From contig CANMZA010000001.1 of NCBI GenBank assembly GCA_947502305.1, positions 1,674,001 to 1,738,000 on the forward strand: 64,000 nucleotides of DNA, in the 5' to 3' direction. The translations under genes and the position numbers were made by a program. Under the pieces are notes generated by a model. That model saw only the letters and a program-made list of their open reading frames with translations, had not been told where the DNA came from and made no database searches. Each line of letters starts with the position of its first letter. Position 1 is the stretch's first letter. This document shows positions 26,807-36,176 of this stretch, piece after piece. The DNA comes from an uncultured Erythrobacter sp. (GTDB lineage Bacteria > Pseudomonadota > Alphaproteobacteria > Sphingomonadales > Sphingomonadaceae).

Positions 26807-28096
26807 TCAATCTTCGAACGGGTCTTTCATCAGGATCGTGTCATCACGTTCCGGGCTGGTCGATACGAGCGCAACCGGGCATTCGATCAGCTCCTGAATA
26901 CGCTGAATATATTTGATCGCATTGGCGGGCAGATCGGCATAGGACCGCGCCCCGGCGGTGCTTTCGCTCCACCCTTCCATTTCCTCATAGATCGGCTCAA
27001 CCGATGCCTGATCAGCCGCATGGCTGGGCAGATAGTCATAGACATTGCCGTTCAACCGGTAGCCTGTGCAAATCTTCACCGTGTCGAACCCGTCGAGCAC
27101 GTCGATTTTGGTCAATGCAATCCCGGTCACGCCAGAGATTGAGCATGTCTGGCGCACAATCACTGCATCGAACCAACCCACGCGGCGCTTGCGCCCGGTG
27201 ACGACGCCAAATTCGTGGCCCTTTTCGCCCAAGGTCTGGCCGATTTCATCATCCAGTTCGGTCGGGAACGGGCCGCTGCCGACGCGGGTGGTGTAAGCCT
27301 TTACGATACCCAGCACATAGCCGGTGGCGTTCGGACCAAGGCCGGAGCCGGATGAGGCAGTGCCGCTGACTACGTTAGAGCTGGTGACGAATGGATAGGT
27401 GCCGTGATCAACATCGAGCAGCACGCCCTGCGCGCCCTCAAACAGGATCTTCGCCCCAGCTTTGCGGACTTTCTTCAGACGTTTCCACACGGGCTGCGCA
27501 AACCGCAGCACAAACGGTGCAATCTCGCGCAGTTCCGCCAGCAATGCCTCGCGGTCCACGGGCGGTTGGTCAAACCCAGCGCGCAAGGCGTCATGATGCG
27601 CGCACAGCCGGTCCAATTGCGGCTCCAGCGCGTCCAGATGTGCCAGATCGCACACGCGGATCGCGCGCCTGCCCACTTTGTCTTCGTAAGCCGGACCAAT
27701 GCCGCGCCCGGTCGTGCCAATCTTACCCTTGCCCGCCGCCGTTTCGCGCAGACCGTCAAGATCGCGGTGCAAAGGCAGGATCAGCGGGCAGTTATCCGCA
27801 ACCGCCAGATTGTCATCATTGATCGTGACCCCCTGCCCCTCCAGCTTTTCCACTTCGCTTTTCAGCGCCCATGGATCGAGGACAACGCCATTGCCAATCA
27901 TGCTCATCGTGCCCGACACGATGCCCGATGGCAGCAGGCTGAGTTTGTAGACATTGCCGTCAATCACCAAAGTGTGACCGGCATTGTGCCCGCCCTGAAA
28001 ACGGACCACGACATCGGCGCGGCTGGCGAGCCAATCGACGATCTTGCCTTTACCCTCATCGCCCCATTGGGCGCCGATTACGGTGACATTTGCCAT
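26807..28096 (-). CDS. purA: Adenylosuccinate synthetase
   Basis: It joins IMP and aspartate with GTP on the way to AMP. The 429 residues start [21 protein letters not shown] with the P-loop-like GDEGKGK at 12-18 and catalytic Asp; GGHNAGHT follows at about 36-43, and [11 protein letters not shown] and TKIDVLDG complete the family motifs. The ATG at 28096 is unambiguous. It stands alone on the minus strand. Confidence 0.98.
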   Translation of the reverse strand: MANVTVIGAQWGDEGKGKIVDWLASRADVVVRFQGGHNAGHTLVIDGNVYKLSLLPSGIVSGTMSMIGNGVVLDPWALKSEVEKLEGQGVTINDDNLAVADNCPLILPLHRDLDGLRETAAGKGKIGTTGRGIGPAYEDKVGRRAIRVCDLAHLDALEPQLDRLCAHHDALRAGFDQPPVDREALLAELREIAPFVLRFAQPVWKRLKKVRKAGAKILFEGAQGVLLDVDHGTYPFVTSSNVVSGTASSGSGLGPNATGYVLGIVKAYTTRVGSGPFPTELDDEIGQTLGEKGHEFGVVTGRKRRVGWFDAVIVRQTCSISGVTGIALTKIDVLDGFDTVKICTGYRLNGNVYDYLPSHAADQASVEPIYEEMEGWSESTAGARSYADLPANAIKYIQRIQELIECPVALVSTSPERDDTILMKDPFED

Positions 28097-28519
28097 GGTC
28101 TAATCTCTCACAATTTTGCAGAAGGATTGCACAAACGGCATCCACAAACCGACGCGGCCTAGGACGATGCGAGAGGCAGAGCAAGCGGGATAAACACCGC
28201 CCGCCGCGCGCTGTCCCCGACTCTGTCGCCGGGCAACCTTCACCATGCGACCCTTTGCCGAGTTTTGGAAACGGCGAAAATTCCGCAAACCTCTCTTAAA
28301 AAACGATTTATCCGCGATTTTAAGCAAATGAATGTGACCTTTGCTTCGCACCCACATTCGCCCATCCGCCATCACACCGCGCGCGCCCAAAATCATGGCA
28401 ACACACAGCAAAACTGCAAAACGGCATAAGCGATCACCCAACCGCTATGCCGCACCCCACTGGGTGTAGGAAAGCGGTTTCGCCGCCAAGAGCGTCCGCC
28501 GCCCCTCGATCAAGCAGAC
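28097..28519. other. 423-bp intergenic region upstream of purA
   Basis: No convincing gene is visible. It holds the purA promoter region and, at its right end, a hairpin that fits the end of the repeat-protein transcript (see the entry at 28410). The middle (28260-28360) is comparatively A/T-rich, with a run CTCTTAAAAAACG, and could contain the purA promoter; I see no clear operator. Confidence 0.5.
28410..28451 (-). terminator. Probable terminator of the five-module secreted protein gene
   Basis: On the minus strand GGCATAGCG and CGCTTATGCC pair over nine positions with a one-base bulge (28423-28451), followed by GTTTTGCAGTTTTG. It begins about 70 nt after the stop of the gene at 28520. Confidence 0.6.
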
Positions 28520-30595
28520 TTATTCAAACGCCACGCTGGTCACTTCGCAGACATTGATGCGGGTGAATTCAATCTCCCGCCCGCCAGCCGTAAGCGCGCG
28601 GAAATCGAACAGGCAGGCATTTGACCCATCGCTCGCATTGACATTCCACTGCTGTCCGGCCGCAAGCACCGACGCATCGCCCAACTTATCCGCGCCCCAA
28701 TCCAGCGTCCCTGAATTGGACCAATAGAGCGAGCTCAGCGTCTCCCCCGTCCGGTTCAGGATCGCGATATTGCGATTATTGCCATCGGTGCTGGCTGTGT
28801 CTTCGGGCACCACAATGTTTGTTTCTGTGGCGGAGCGGGCGGAAATGGCGGAACTGCCTGACCCAGCTGCCCCAGCTGCCTCGGTTGATCCTTCATAACC
28901 GACGGTGAAGACATTATAGACGTCGCCGAGATTTTCGACCGTCATCATGAATGTTTCGCACCCTTCATCGTCGGCACGGTTGCCCGGGGTTAGAACGGTG
29001 TAAGTTTTGTCAGACAAAGCGTAATCGGAATGCACGACATCGCCAGCGGCATCCATAATCTGATAATCCAGATCGGTGTCGCCATCCCCTTCGATTGACA
29101 GGAATGTGCGGCCACATACGGGCAAATTGACCGTTAATGTCGCATTGGCGGGGGCGCGATAATCGCCCGGTCCGCTGCTCATCGCAAGCTCATCACCGCC
29201 GCCGCGGCCTGGCGATCCGGGAAAATCGCGCGTGATAATCGGGGGCGCATCACTCTCGACCGCGCGGGCAATATCCGGTTCTTCATCAAAGGCGATCGTC
29301 AGGACGTTGTAAACATCGCCCAGATTGCTGATGCTCATCTGAAAATCGGAACAGGCCCCGTCTGGATCCAACGTAAATTCGGTTTGATCGGTCAAATCAT
29401 AGTCAGAATGAACAGCACCGCCCGATCCATCTGTGACATCAAAATCCAGATCGGTGTCCCCGTCGCCGCGCGCATAGACGACCGTGGAATCGCACACCCG
29501 CAACATCACTTTCGAGGAAGAGGTCGCATTGATCCGGTATTCACCCGGCCCCGACGTGCCGCCCAATTCCTCCTCATCCGTCAAGGTGACGGAGAAGACA
29601 TTGTAAACATCGCCCAAATTGCTGACTTCGACGGTGAAGGTTTCGCATTCCTCCAGCGACGGCGTCAGAGTGGTGAAGGTCACATCGGAAAGGTCGAAAT
29701 CGGTATGGACCGTTTCGCCAGTGCTGTCATTCACAGTGAAATCCAGATCCGTGTCGCCATCCCCGCGAATTTCTAGGCGGTTGACCCCACATACCGGCAG
29801 ATTGACGATCAAAGCGGCATTGGCATCCGCGCGGTATTCGCCCGCGCCCTCGCTCTCAGCAACAGTCGCAATCCCGGTCAGGCCGGACGCGAGGCTGGTG
29901 GACGGGGCGGTGCCGGTAAAGGCGACATCCTCGGCCCCCTCTGGCGCGACCATCACCAACAGAACATTGGGTTCTTGCCCCAAATTGCGGACATCCATTT
30001 CAAACGTTTCGCAATCCGACAGCAATCCCGCCAATGTCGCGGTGGTCTCATCTTCCAATGCGTCATCCTCATGCACCACCCCGCCATCGGAATTGCGCAC
30101 GATGTAATCAAGATCGGTGTTCCCGCCGCCGCGCGCGATCAATTGTGCCGACGTGCCGCAGGCTTTGAATTCAAGTGTTTGATTGGCGCCGGGCGCAATG
30201 ACGTATTTCTCAACTCTGGTGGAGGCTTCGTTCAGAGGTTCCAGCACGACCTGAAAAGGGTTTGCCTCATCACCCAAATTGGAAACCGACAGACTGAATG
30301 TCTCACAATCATCGCCGTTCTTTTCCAGCACAACACTGAGGTAATCGTCGATGCCCACATCGCTGTGCACGGACATGCCGGACGGGTCGGAGACGGTAAA
30401 ATCCAAATCCGTCCCGCCATTGCCCTGCACCGCCAGTTGGCTCGTCGCAGAGCAGACCTCTAGATTGATATTGACCGACGAATTACCGCCCACCGAATAA
30501 TCATCGACGCTGGCATTCGCGCTAGTTGCGGCCAGCGCCAGAGTGACTGCCAGTGTGCCCGAACAGGCCAAAAGTGATGCTCGGATAATATTCAT
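28520..30595 (-). CDS. Secreted protein with five PPC-like beta modules
   Basis: A 691-residue exported protein: a signal peptide ends near S-A-N-A (about residue 28). Five modules of 80-100 residues follow. Each has a first Cys (for example NLPVCG), a GxGDTDLDF/Y stretch, a V-H-S/T-D motif about 15 residues on, a second Cys in C-E-T-F, and a closing S-N-L-G-D-x-Y-N-V-F strand. The pattern resembles bacterial pre-peptidase C-terminal (PPC) beta-sandwiches, where the acidic loop binds calcium. The two Cys per module probably form a disulfide. The C-terminal 100 residues (ILNRTGETLSSLYWSNSG) form a different domain with its own two Cys. No enzyme domain is visible. It diverges from a secreted esterase. 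Confidence 0.75.
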   Translation of the reverse strand: MNIIRASLLACSGTLAVTLALAATSANASVDDYSVGGNSSVNINLEVCSATSQLAVQGNGGTDLDFTVSDPSGMSVHSDVGIDDYLSVVLEKNGDDCETFSLSVSNLGDEANPFQVVLEPLNEASTRVEKYVIAPGANQTLEFKACGTSAQLIARGGGNTDLDYIVRNSDGGVVHEDDALEDETTATLAGLLSDCETFEMDVRNLGQEPNVLLVMVAPEGAEDVAFTGTAPSTSLASGLTGIATVAESEGAGEYRADANAALIVNLPVCGVNRLEIRGDGDTDLDFTVNDSTGETVHTDFDLSDVTFTTLTPSLEECETFTVEVSNLGDVYNVFSVTLTDEEELGGTSGPGEYRINATSSSKVMLRVCDSTVVYARGDGDTDLDFDVTDGSGGAVHSDYDLTDQTEFTLDPDGACSDFQMSISNLGDVYNVLTIAFDEEPDIARAVESDAPPIITRDFPGSPGRGGGDELAMSSGPGDYRAPANATLTVNLPVCGRTFLSIEGDGDTDLDYQIMDAAGDVVHSDYALSDKTYTVLTPGNRADDEGCETFMMTVENLGDVYNVFTVGYEGSTEAAGAAGSGSSAISARSATETNIVVPEDTASTDGNNRNIAILNRTGETLSSLYWSNSGTLDWGADKLGDASVLAAGQQWNVNASDGSNACLFDFRALTAGGREIEFTRINVCEVTSVAFE

Positions 30596-30827
30596 GTGCG
30601 CCCCTGCAAGATGTTCGTCGTCATGTTTGTCATCGATAATTGCCGAAAAGCTATAATGTTTTGTGTGTGAATGACAGCTTGATTTCTGGCGAATGATCGC
30701 CCGCCGATATTTTCGGGCGGTGCGGCCGCCCAATATGGCCGCCAGATACAATCCGCGACGCTTTGCTGGCTTGCGCAGCGGCACCGCGGGACGCAGGTTG
30801 GGCGGCGCAAATAAGGAAACCGAAACA

Positions 30828-31907
30828 ATGAGTGCCGATCAATCTCGCAATTCCCGATTAAATGGGGGCATGTTTGTGCTGAGCCTTGGCGCCGTGATGG
30901 CAGGCGTTTTGGCCGCTGGCCCGATCTTGGCGCAGCAAAGCGAGCGTCTCTCGCGCCAATGCATGCGCGAAATACGGGATTTATGTTCAGACGGCGGCAG
31001 GCCGGATCGCGCGCAATTGCGGGCCTGTGTCCAAGAAAATGCGGGCGAATTGTCATCAGACTGCGCCGCCGAAGTGCAACAGCGCGCACAAAGGCGCGGA
31101 TCAGAACGCGGGGGACAGCGCACGCGCCCCTATCAAGCCGCCGCGCGGGTCACACGCACCGTGATTTACGGCGACCATGCCCGCCAACAGATCGACGTTT
31201 ACGAACCTGCTGATGCGGTGGAGCCCTTGCCGCTCATCGTGTTTGTCCATGGCGGCGGCTGGTCAATGGGTGACCGCAAATCAGTGCAAGCCAAACCTGC
31301 GCATTTTGGCGCGGCTGGCTATTACTTTGCCTCTGCCGGATACCGCGTCTTGCCCGATGCACCAGTCGAACAGCAGGCCGCCGATATCGGCGCCGCGATT
31401 TCGGCCTTGCGCGGGCAAGCGGGCGCGATTGGCTTTGACCCGGACCAAATCCTCTTAATGGGCCACAGCGCGGGCGCGCACTTGGCGGCATTGGTGGCCA
31501 GCGATCCATCCTATGCGGGCGATGCATTTGGCGCGATCCGGGGCGTGGTGCTGCTCGACGGGGCGGGCTATGATATTGCCGCCAATATTGCGGGCGCAAA
31601 CCCGCGCAGCTGGCAGCTTTACAACAATGTCTTTGGCAGCGATCCTGCGCGCCACACGGCACTGTCGCCGATCACCCATATTGGCGGCCGCGACGCCCCG
31701 CGCTGGCTGGCGCTGTATGTGGAAGAACGCGAGACGGCGCGGCTTCAGGCGCAAACTCTTGCCAATGCTCTGATCGAAACCGGGGCCGAGGCCAGCGCCC
31801 TGCCGATTTCTGGCACCGATCATGGCCGCATGAACCGCGAGATCGGCACACCGCCCGGCGCCGCGCAGACGCAGGCGATTGATGCGTTTTTAGAGAGTGT
31901 TTTTTAA
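30828..31907 (+). CDS. Secreted alpha/beta-hydrolase with Cys-rich repeat
   Basis: A 359-residue protein with a leader ending near I-L-A-Q (about 36). Residues of about 37-85 (LSRQCMREIRDLCSDGG... CVQENAGELSSDC) match the GLG1-type cysteine-rich repeat with four Cys. The hydrolase domain has the oxyanion motif HGGGW, nucleophile Ser in GHSAGAH, and the His in GTDHGRMN, placing it in the BD-FAE/carboxylesterase group. AAGGA stands upstream of ATG 30828. The stop overlaps hisZ by four bases (TTAA). The substrate is probably an ester in the envelope or medium. Confidence 0.82.
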   Translation: MSADQSRNSRLNGGMFVLSLGAVMAGVLAAGPILAQQSERLSRQCMREIRDLCSDGGRPDRAQLRACVQENAGELSSDCAAEVQQRAQRRGSERGGQRTRPYQAAARVTRTVIYGDHARQQIDVYEPADAVEPLPLIVFVHGGGWSMGDRKSVQAKPAHFGAAGYYFASAGYRVLPDAPVEQQAADIGAAISALRGQAGAIGFDPDQILLMGHSAGAHLAALVASDPSYAGDAFGAIRGVVLLDGAGYDIAANIAGANPRSWQLYNNVFGSDPARHTALSPITHIGGRDAPRWLALYVEERETARLQAQTLANALIETGAEASALPISGTDHGRMNREIGTPPGAAQTQAIDAFLESVF

Positions 31908-33067
31908 AGCTTGGTCACGTCTGACCCGCGCATAATATGCGTGCAGCCAAATGTCGCTGGATCATCGTCTGGCGACAATTGCGCGATGGTCCGGTGCCCT
32001 TGCTGGCGCGCGCCAGCGGCTTCTTTGGGATCGTGGCCAGTCGCGCAGAAAATCGTCCAACGCGGAAACGGTTTGAGGTTCGACACCTCCGCCACCCGGT
32101 CAACATACAGGGTAAAGCCCGTCGCGGCCTCATCACTGCCGTCAATCCGGTATGTACCGCCGCGCCCAGCCGCCCCGCGCAGCCCTTCTGCATAGAGCGT
32201 AAAGCCGAACCAGCTTTGATATTCAAAGCCGTATCGTTCGGTGGGATCAAGCGTGATCCGCGCCGATCCAGCATCCATAGCGTCCACCCGCGCCGCAATT
32301 TCCTCCAGCCCGTCAAGCCGGGTTGAGAGCGAGCCACCAGCATCAAATTCGCGCAATTTCGCCACCGCATCGGCAAACGGCCCCGCCGCATAGAGCAGCG
32401 GCAAATAGGCTTCTCCGCCTGCATCCTTCAAGCCGCCGGCATCTTTGGTATCCAATTCGCGCCGGATTGCCTCAAGCGTGTCGGGCCCCATCGGCGATTC
32501 TTGCCCGCCCCCTTGAGTGCCTTGAGAACCCTGAGACACGAGCGTGTCGAGCAGGTCGGGCATGGTGAAATCGACCGAGATACCGGTCAGCCCTGCGGAT
32601 TTGAGCGCTTCGATTGCCAGCGTGACAATTTCACTCGCCGCCGCGACGCTATCGGCGCCAATCAATTCCCCGCCAAGCTGCAAACGCTCCCGCGCGGGGT
32701 CCAATTGGCTGGCCTTAATCAGCACCGTGTCCCCGCAATAAGCGAGCCGCAACGGGCGCGGCGCGTCTTTCATGCTGGTCGCGGCGATCCGCCCAATTTG
32801 CGGCGTAATGTCAGAGCGCAGCGCCAAAGTGCGAAGACTGGCCGGATCGACAAAGCGAAACATCTTTTGCGTCTGCACCCCGCCGGTTTCATGCGCCATG
32901 CGGCTGGCAAGCGAGCGTTCAAATTCCAGCACCGGCGGACGCACCCGGTCATAGCCGTGCCGATCCAACACATCGAGACACGCCCGCATCGCAGAAGTGA
33001 TGCGCGCGGCAGAAGCAGGTAGGCGGTCTTCAAGACCTTCGGGAAGCAGATCAATGGTTTTGGTCAT
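31904..33067 (-). CDS. hisZ: ATP phosphoribosyltransferase regulatory subunit HisZ
   Basis: A 387-residue histidyl-tRNA-synthetase-like protein that activates the short form of HisG in the first step of histidine synthesis. Class II features are visible: motif 2-like R-S-D-I-T-P-Q-I (about 83-90) and EFERSLASRM. It lacks the anticodon-binding domain. The start, MTKTIDLLPEGLEDRLP, fits alphaproteobacterial HisZ. A Gly/Gln-rich insertion occurs near residues 183-195. hisG is not in the window. Confidence 0.9.
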   Translation of the reverse strand: MTKTIDLLPEGLEDRLPASAARITSAMRACLDVLDRHGYDRVRPPVLEFERSLASRMAHETGGVQTQKMFRFVDPASLRTLALRSDITPQIGRIAATSMKDAPRPLRLAYCGDTVLIKASQLDPARERLQLGGELIGADSVAAASEIVTLAIEALKSAGLTGISVDFTMPDLLDTLVSQGSQGTQGGGQESPMGPDTLEAIRRELDTKDAGGLKDAGGEAYLPLLYAAGPFADAVAKLREFDAGGSLSTRLDGLEEIAARVDAMDAGSARITLDPTERYGFEYQSWFGFTLYAEGLRGAAGRGGTYRIDGSDEAATGFTLYVDRVAEVSNLKPFPRWTIFCATGHDPKEAAGARQQGHRTIAQLSPDDDPATFGCTHIMRGSDVTKL

Positions 33068-33126
33068 GTCAGGTGCGCGCTAGAATAAGATAACCCCGCC
33101 GACAACCTAAACAGCCCAAGCAGCCA

Positions 33127-33286
33127 CCAAACGGTTCACGCAGTGAACCGCAAGGGCGACAATCCAAGTAAGCACAGGCGATCACCAAACGGTTTGCATA
33201 AGCAAACCGCAAGGGCGCCAAAAGGCAGGGGGCGCCCGTCGGCCGTTAGGCCGCCCCCTCGGAGGCCTTTGGCCGTGAGAGAAAAA
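33127..33286 (-). repeat. Composite palindromic element, copy after serA
   Basis: Minus-strand order: TTTTTTCTCTCACGGCC starting 8 nt after the serA stop, a GGCC hairpin, a GGGGGCG/CGCCCCC hairpin (33228-33258), then two tandem units of form CGCCCTTGCGG-stem-CCGTTTGGTG at 33185-33217 and 33127-33158. Their 8-bp stems differ (CGGTTTGC/GCAAACCG versus CGGTTCAC/GTGAACCG), but every change is compensated. The start and the end motif match the element behind def at 12738-12852. Confidence 0.75.
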
Positions 33287-33293
33287 ACCCTTA

Positions 33294-34877
33294 CTAAAAC
33301 CCCAGCGCAGTCACCATCTTCACGCCGTCAACCTTCTCAGCCTCTGCCACCAAATCTGCACTCGGCGCGTCATCAAGCGAAAGCAGCAACACCGCCTCCC
33401 CGCCCGCATCGCGGCGGCCAAGGTTGAATGTGCCGATATTGATCCCGTGATCGCCCAACAACGTACCGATCCGGCCAATAAAGCCCGGCTTATCATCGTT
33501 CACCACATACAGCATGTGGCCGTCCAAATCGGCCTCGATACCGATGCCAAAAATCTCGACCAGACGCGGCGCTTCTTTGCCGAACAAAGTGCCCGCGACC
33601 GAACGCGTGCCCTGATCGGTTTCCACCGATACGCGGATCAAAGTGTTGTAGGCACCGTCACGAACTTGGCGGATTTCGCTCACCTCGAGGCCGCGTTCTT
33701 TCGCCAAATACGGCGCGTTGACCATATTCACCGTGTCGGAATACCGGCGCATAAAGCCCGCCAGAACCGCGCCAGTGATCGGCTTACCATTGAGTTCCGA
33801 TGCCGCGCCTTCGCGTTCGATGCTGATTTTGGTGAGGTTGCCATGCGCCAATTGCCCAACAAGGCTGCCAAGCTTTTCCGCCAGCGCCATGTAAGGCTTG
33901 AGCTTAGGCGCTTCTTCGGCGCTCAGTGATGGCATGTTCAGCGCGTTGGTAACGCCGCCATTGACCAGATAATCGGCCATTTGCTCTGCAACTTGCAAGG
34001 CGACATTGACTTGAGCCTCAGTCGTCGACGCGCCCAAATGCGGCGTGCAGATGAAATTCGGCGCACCAAACAAAGCGTTTTCCTTGGCCGGTTCCTGCGC
34101 GAACACATCCAAAGCCGCACCGGCAACCTGACCGCTTTCGAGGCAATCTTTCAGCGCCGCCTCGTCAATCAACCCGCCACGCGCGCAATTGACGATGCGA
34201 ATGCCGGGTTTTGCATTTTCCAGCCGTTCACGGCTGAGGATATTGCGGGTCTGATCGGTCAAAGGCGTGTGCAAGGACACAAAATCGGCGCGCGACAACA
34301 ACGTGTCGAGATCGACCTTTTCAACGCCCATTTCCACGGCGCGGTCTTCGGTCAGGAAAGGATCATAGGCGATCACTTTCATCTTAAGCCCCTGCGCGCG
34401 GCTGGCGAAGATTGAACCGATATTGCCCGCCCCGATCAGGCCGACCGTCTTGCCGGTAACCTCGACGCCCATGAAATCTTTCTTGGGCCATTCGCCGTTT
34501 TGCGTCCGCGCATTCGCCGCCGGGATCATCCGCGCAACCGCCATTGTCATCGCAATCGCGTGCTCTGCGGTGGTGATCGAATTGCCGAACGGCGTGTTCA
34601 TCACAACGACACCTTTGCCCGAGGCATAGGGGATATCGACATTGTCGACGCCGATGCCCGCACGGCCAATGACCCTCAGATTGGTGGCCGCGTCGAGAAT
34701 GGCGGGCGTCACTGTTGTCGAACTGCGGATCGCGAGGCCGTGATATTCGCCGATGCGCGCGGCGAGTTCTTCGGCATTCTCGCCAGTGATCACATCGACG
34801 TCGCAGCCGCGCTCTTCAAAAATACGCGCGGCATTGGGGTCCATTTTGTCGGAAATGAGGACTTTAGGCTTGGTCAT
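33294..34877 (-). CDS. serA: D-3-phosphoglycerate dehydrogenase, long form
   Basis: It oxidises 3-phosphoglycerate with NAD+, the entry step of serine synthesis. The 527 residues contain the Rossmann motif GLIGAGNIGS at about 145-154, catalytic Arg (NCARGG), Glu and His (HLGAST), an intervening ASB-type domain, and a C-terminal ACT domain (DKPGFIGRIGTLLGDHGIN) that usually senses serine. It follows serC by 120 bp on the same strand, so both probably form one unit under the serC leader. ATG 34877 fits the family. Confidence 0.97.
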   Translation of the reverse strand: MTKPKVLISDKMDPNAARIFEERGCDVDVITGENAEELAARIGEYHGLAIRSSTTVTPAILDAATNLRVIGRAGIGVDNVDIPYASGKGVVVMNTPFGNSITTAEHAIAMTMAVARMIPAANARTQNGEWPKKDFMGVEVTGKTVGLIGAGNIGSIFASRAQGLKMKVIAYDPFLTEDRAVEMGVEKVDLDTLLSRADFVSLHTPLTDQTRNILSRERLENAKPGIRIVNCARGGLIDEAALKDCLESGQVAGAALDVFAQEPAKENALFGAPNFICTPHLGASTTEAQVNVALQVAEQMADYLVNGGVTNALNMPSLSAEEAPKLKPYMALAEKLGSLVGQLAHGNLTKISIEREGAASELNGKPITGAVLAGFMRRYSDTVNMVNAPYLAKERGLEVSEIRQVRDGAYNTLIRVSVETDQGTRSVAGTLFGKEAPRLVEIFGIGIEADLDGHMLYVVNDDKPGFIGRIGTLLGDHGINIGTFNLGRRDAGGEAVLLLSLDDAPSADLVAEAEKVDGVKMVTALGF

Positions 34878-34997
34878 AGGAAATTCCTTACAGTTCAGCC
34901 GCGCGCGGGCGGTCCCTGCGCATGCTGCATAATATTGGGGAGGAAAGCGGCGGCCCGGACAGGCGGGCCGCCCGCTCAAATATTCATCAAACGGCGA

Positions 34998-36176
34998 TTA
35001 GCCGTTCTTGACGGTCTCGTAGGCCCACTCAATCCAAGGCAGAAGGCGCTGAATGTCCTCCTCCTCCAGAGTGCCGCCGCACCAGATGCGCAAGGATGGC
35101 GGCGCATCGCGGTAGCCGTTGAAGTCATAGCCAACATGCCGGTCTTCGAGCAATTTGACGATTTTCTTCGGCACGGCGGCTTGGTCGTCGGCGGAGAGGC
35201 CGTCATACCAGTCGCCTTGGAACATCATGCAGACGCCGGTATTGGTGCGCTGAGCCGGGTCAGCGACCATATTGCGCAGCCACGGTTTTGCTTCGATCCA
35301 ATCTTTGACGATTTTCGCATTGGCATCGGCGCGGGCAAACATCGCCTGACGTCCGCCGATTGATTTGGCCCATTCCAGCGCCGCAATGTAATCTTCGGTC
35401 GCCAGCAGCGAAGGCGTGTTGATTGTCGCGCCTTCGAAAATGCCTTTGTTGATCTTGTCGCCTTTTTTGATGCGAAACAGCTTCGGCAGCGGCCAAGACG
35501 GATTGTAGCTTTCGATCCGCTCAACCGCTTTGGGTGACAGGATCAGCATGCCGTGCTGCGCTTCTGAGCCCATCACTTTTTGCCAGCTGAATGTCGTCGC
35601 ATCGAGCTTCGCCCAATCCATTTCCATTGCGAAAATGGCGCTGGTCGCGTCGTTGATCGTGATACCCTCGCGGCCCGGTTCCAACCAATCAGTATTCGGG
35701 ATTTTCGCGCCGGATGTCGTGCCGTTCCAGGTGAAGACCACGTCATTACGCTGAGGGATAGTCGTGAGATCGGGGATCTCACCATAGTCAGCGGAGAGCG
35801 TTTGCAGGTTCGGCAGTTTCAACTGCTTCACCGCATCTTGAATCCAGACATTGCCGAAACTTTCCCACGCTGCGACCGTTGCCGGGCGGGCGGGATCAAG
35901 CATTGTCCACATAGCGGCCTCAAGCGCGCCAGTGTCAGAAGCAGGCATAATGCCAACCAGATAATCGTCAGGGATACCGAGCAATTCGCGGGTCAGATCA
36001 ATCGCGTATTTCAGGCGGCCCTTAGCCAGCGCCGAACGATGCGAACGACCGAGCGATTCGGTTTTCAATTTGTCGAGGGACCATCCGGGGAACTTTACAG
36101 TCGGGCCGGATGAAAATTGAGGACGCTCAGGTTTGAGCGGCGGCTCGTGCAAGAGCCCACGTGCGTAGTCAGTCAT
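34998..36176 (-). CDS. serC: Phosphoserine aminotransferase
   Basis: It transaminates 3-phosphohydroxypyruvate with glutamate. The 392 residues begin ERPQFSSGPTVKFPGWS and carry a PLP-lysine region SWQKVMGSEAQHG (about 197-209). The sequence belongs to the alphaproteobacterial branch of PSAT. AAGGAGAG lies nine bases before the ATG and is enclosed in a hairpin of the leader RNA described separately. serA is downstream. Confidence 0.96.
   Translation of the reverse strand: MTDYARGLLHEPPLKPERPQFSSGPTVKFPGWSLDKLKTESLGRSHRSALAKGRLKYAIDLTRELLGIPDDYLVGIMPASDTGALEAAMWTMLDPARPATVAAWESFGNVWIQDAVKQLKLPNLQTLSADYGEIPDLTTIPQRNDVVFTWNGTTSGAKIPNTDWLEPGREGITINDATSAIFAMEMDWAKLDATTFSWQKVMGSEAQHGMLILSPKAVERIESYNPSWPLPKLFRIKKGDKINKGIFEGATINTPSLLATEDYIAALEWAKSIGGRQAMFARADANAKIVKDWIEAKPWLRNMVADPAQRTNTGVCMMFQGDWYDGLSADDQAAVPKKIVKLLEDRHVGYDFNGYRDAPPSLRIWCGGTLEEEDIQRLLPWIEWAYETVKNG

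Noticed and set aside
33228..33258. GGGGGCG/CGCCCCC hairpin as a simple serA terminator
   Set aside because: No T-run follows it on the minus strand, and it is one component of the larger repeated element.
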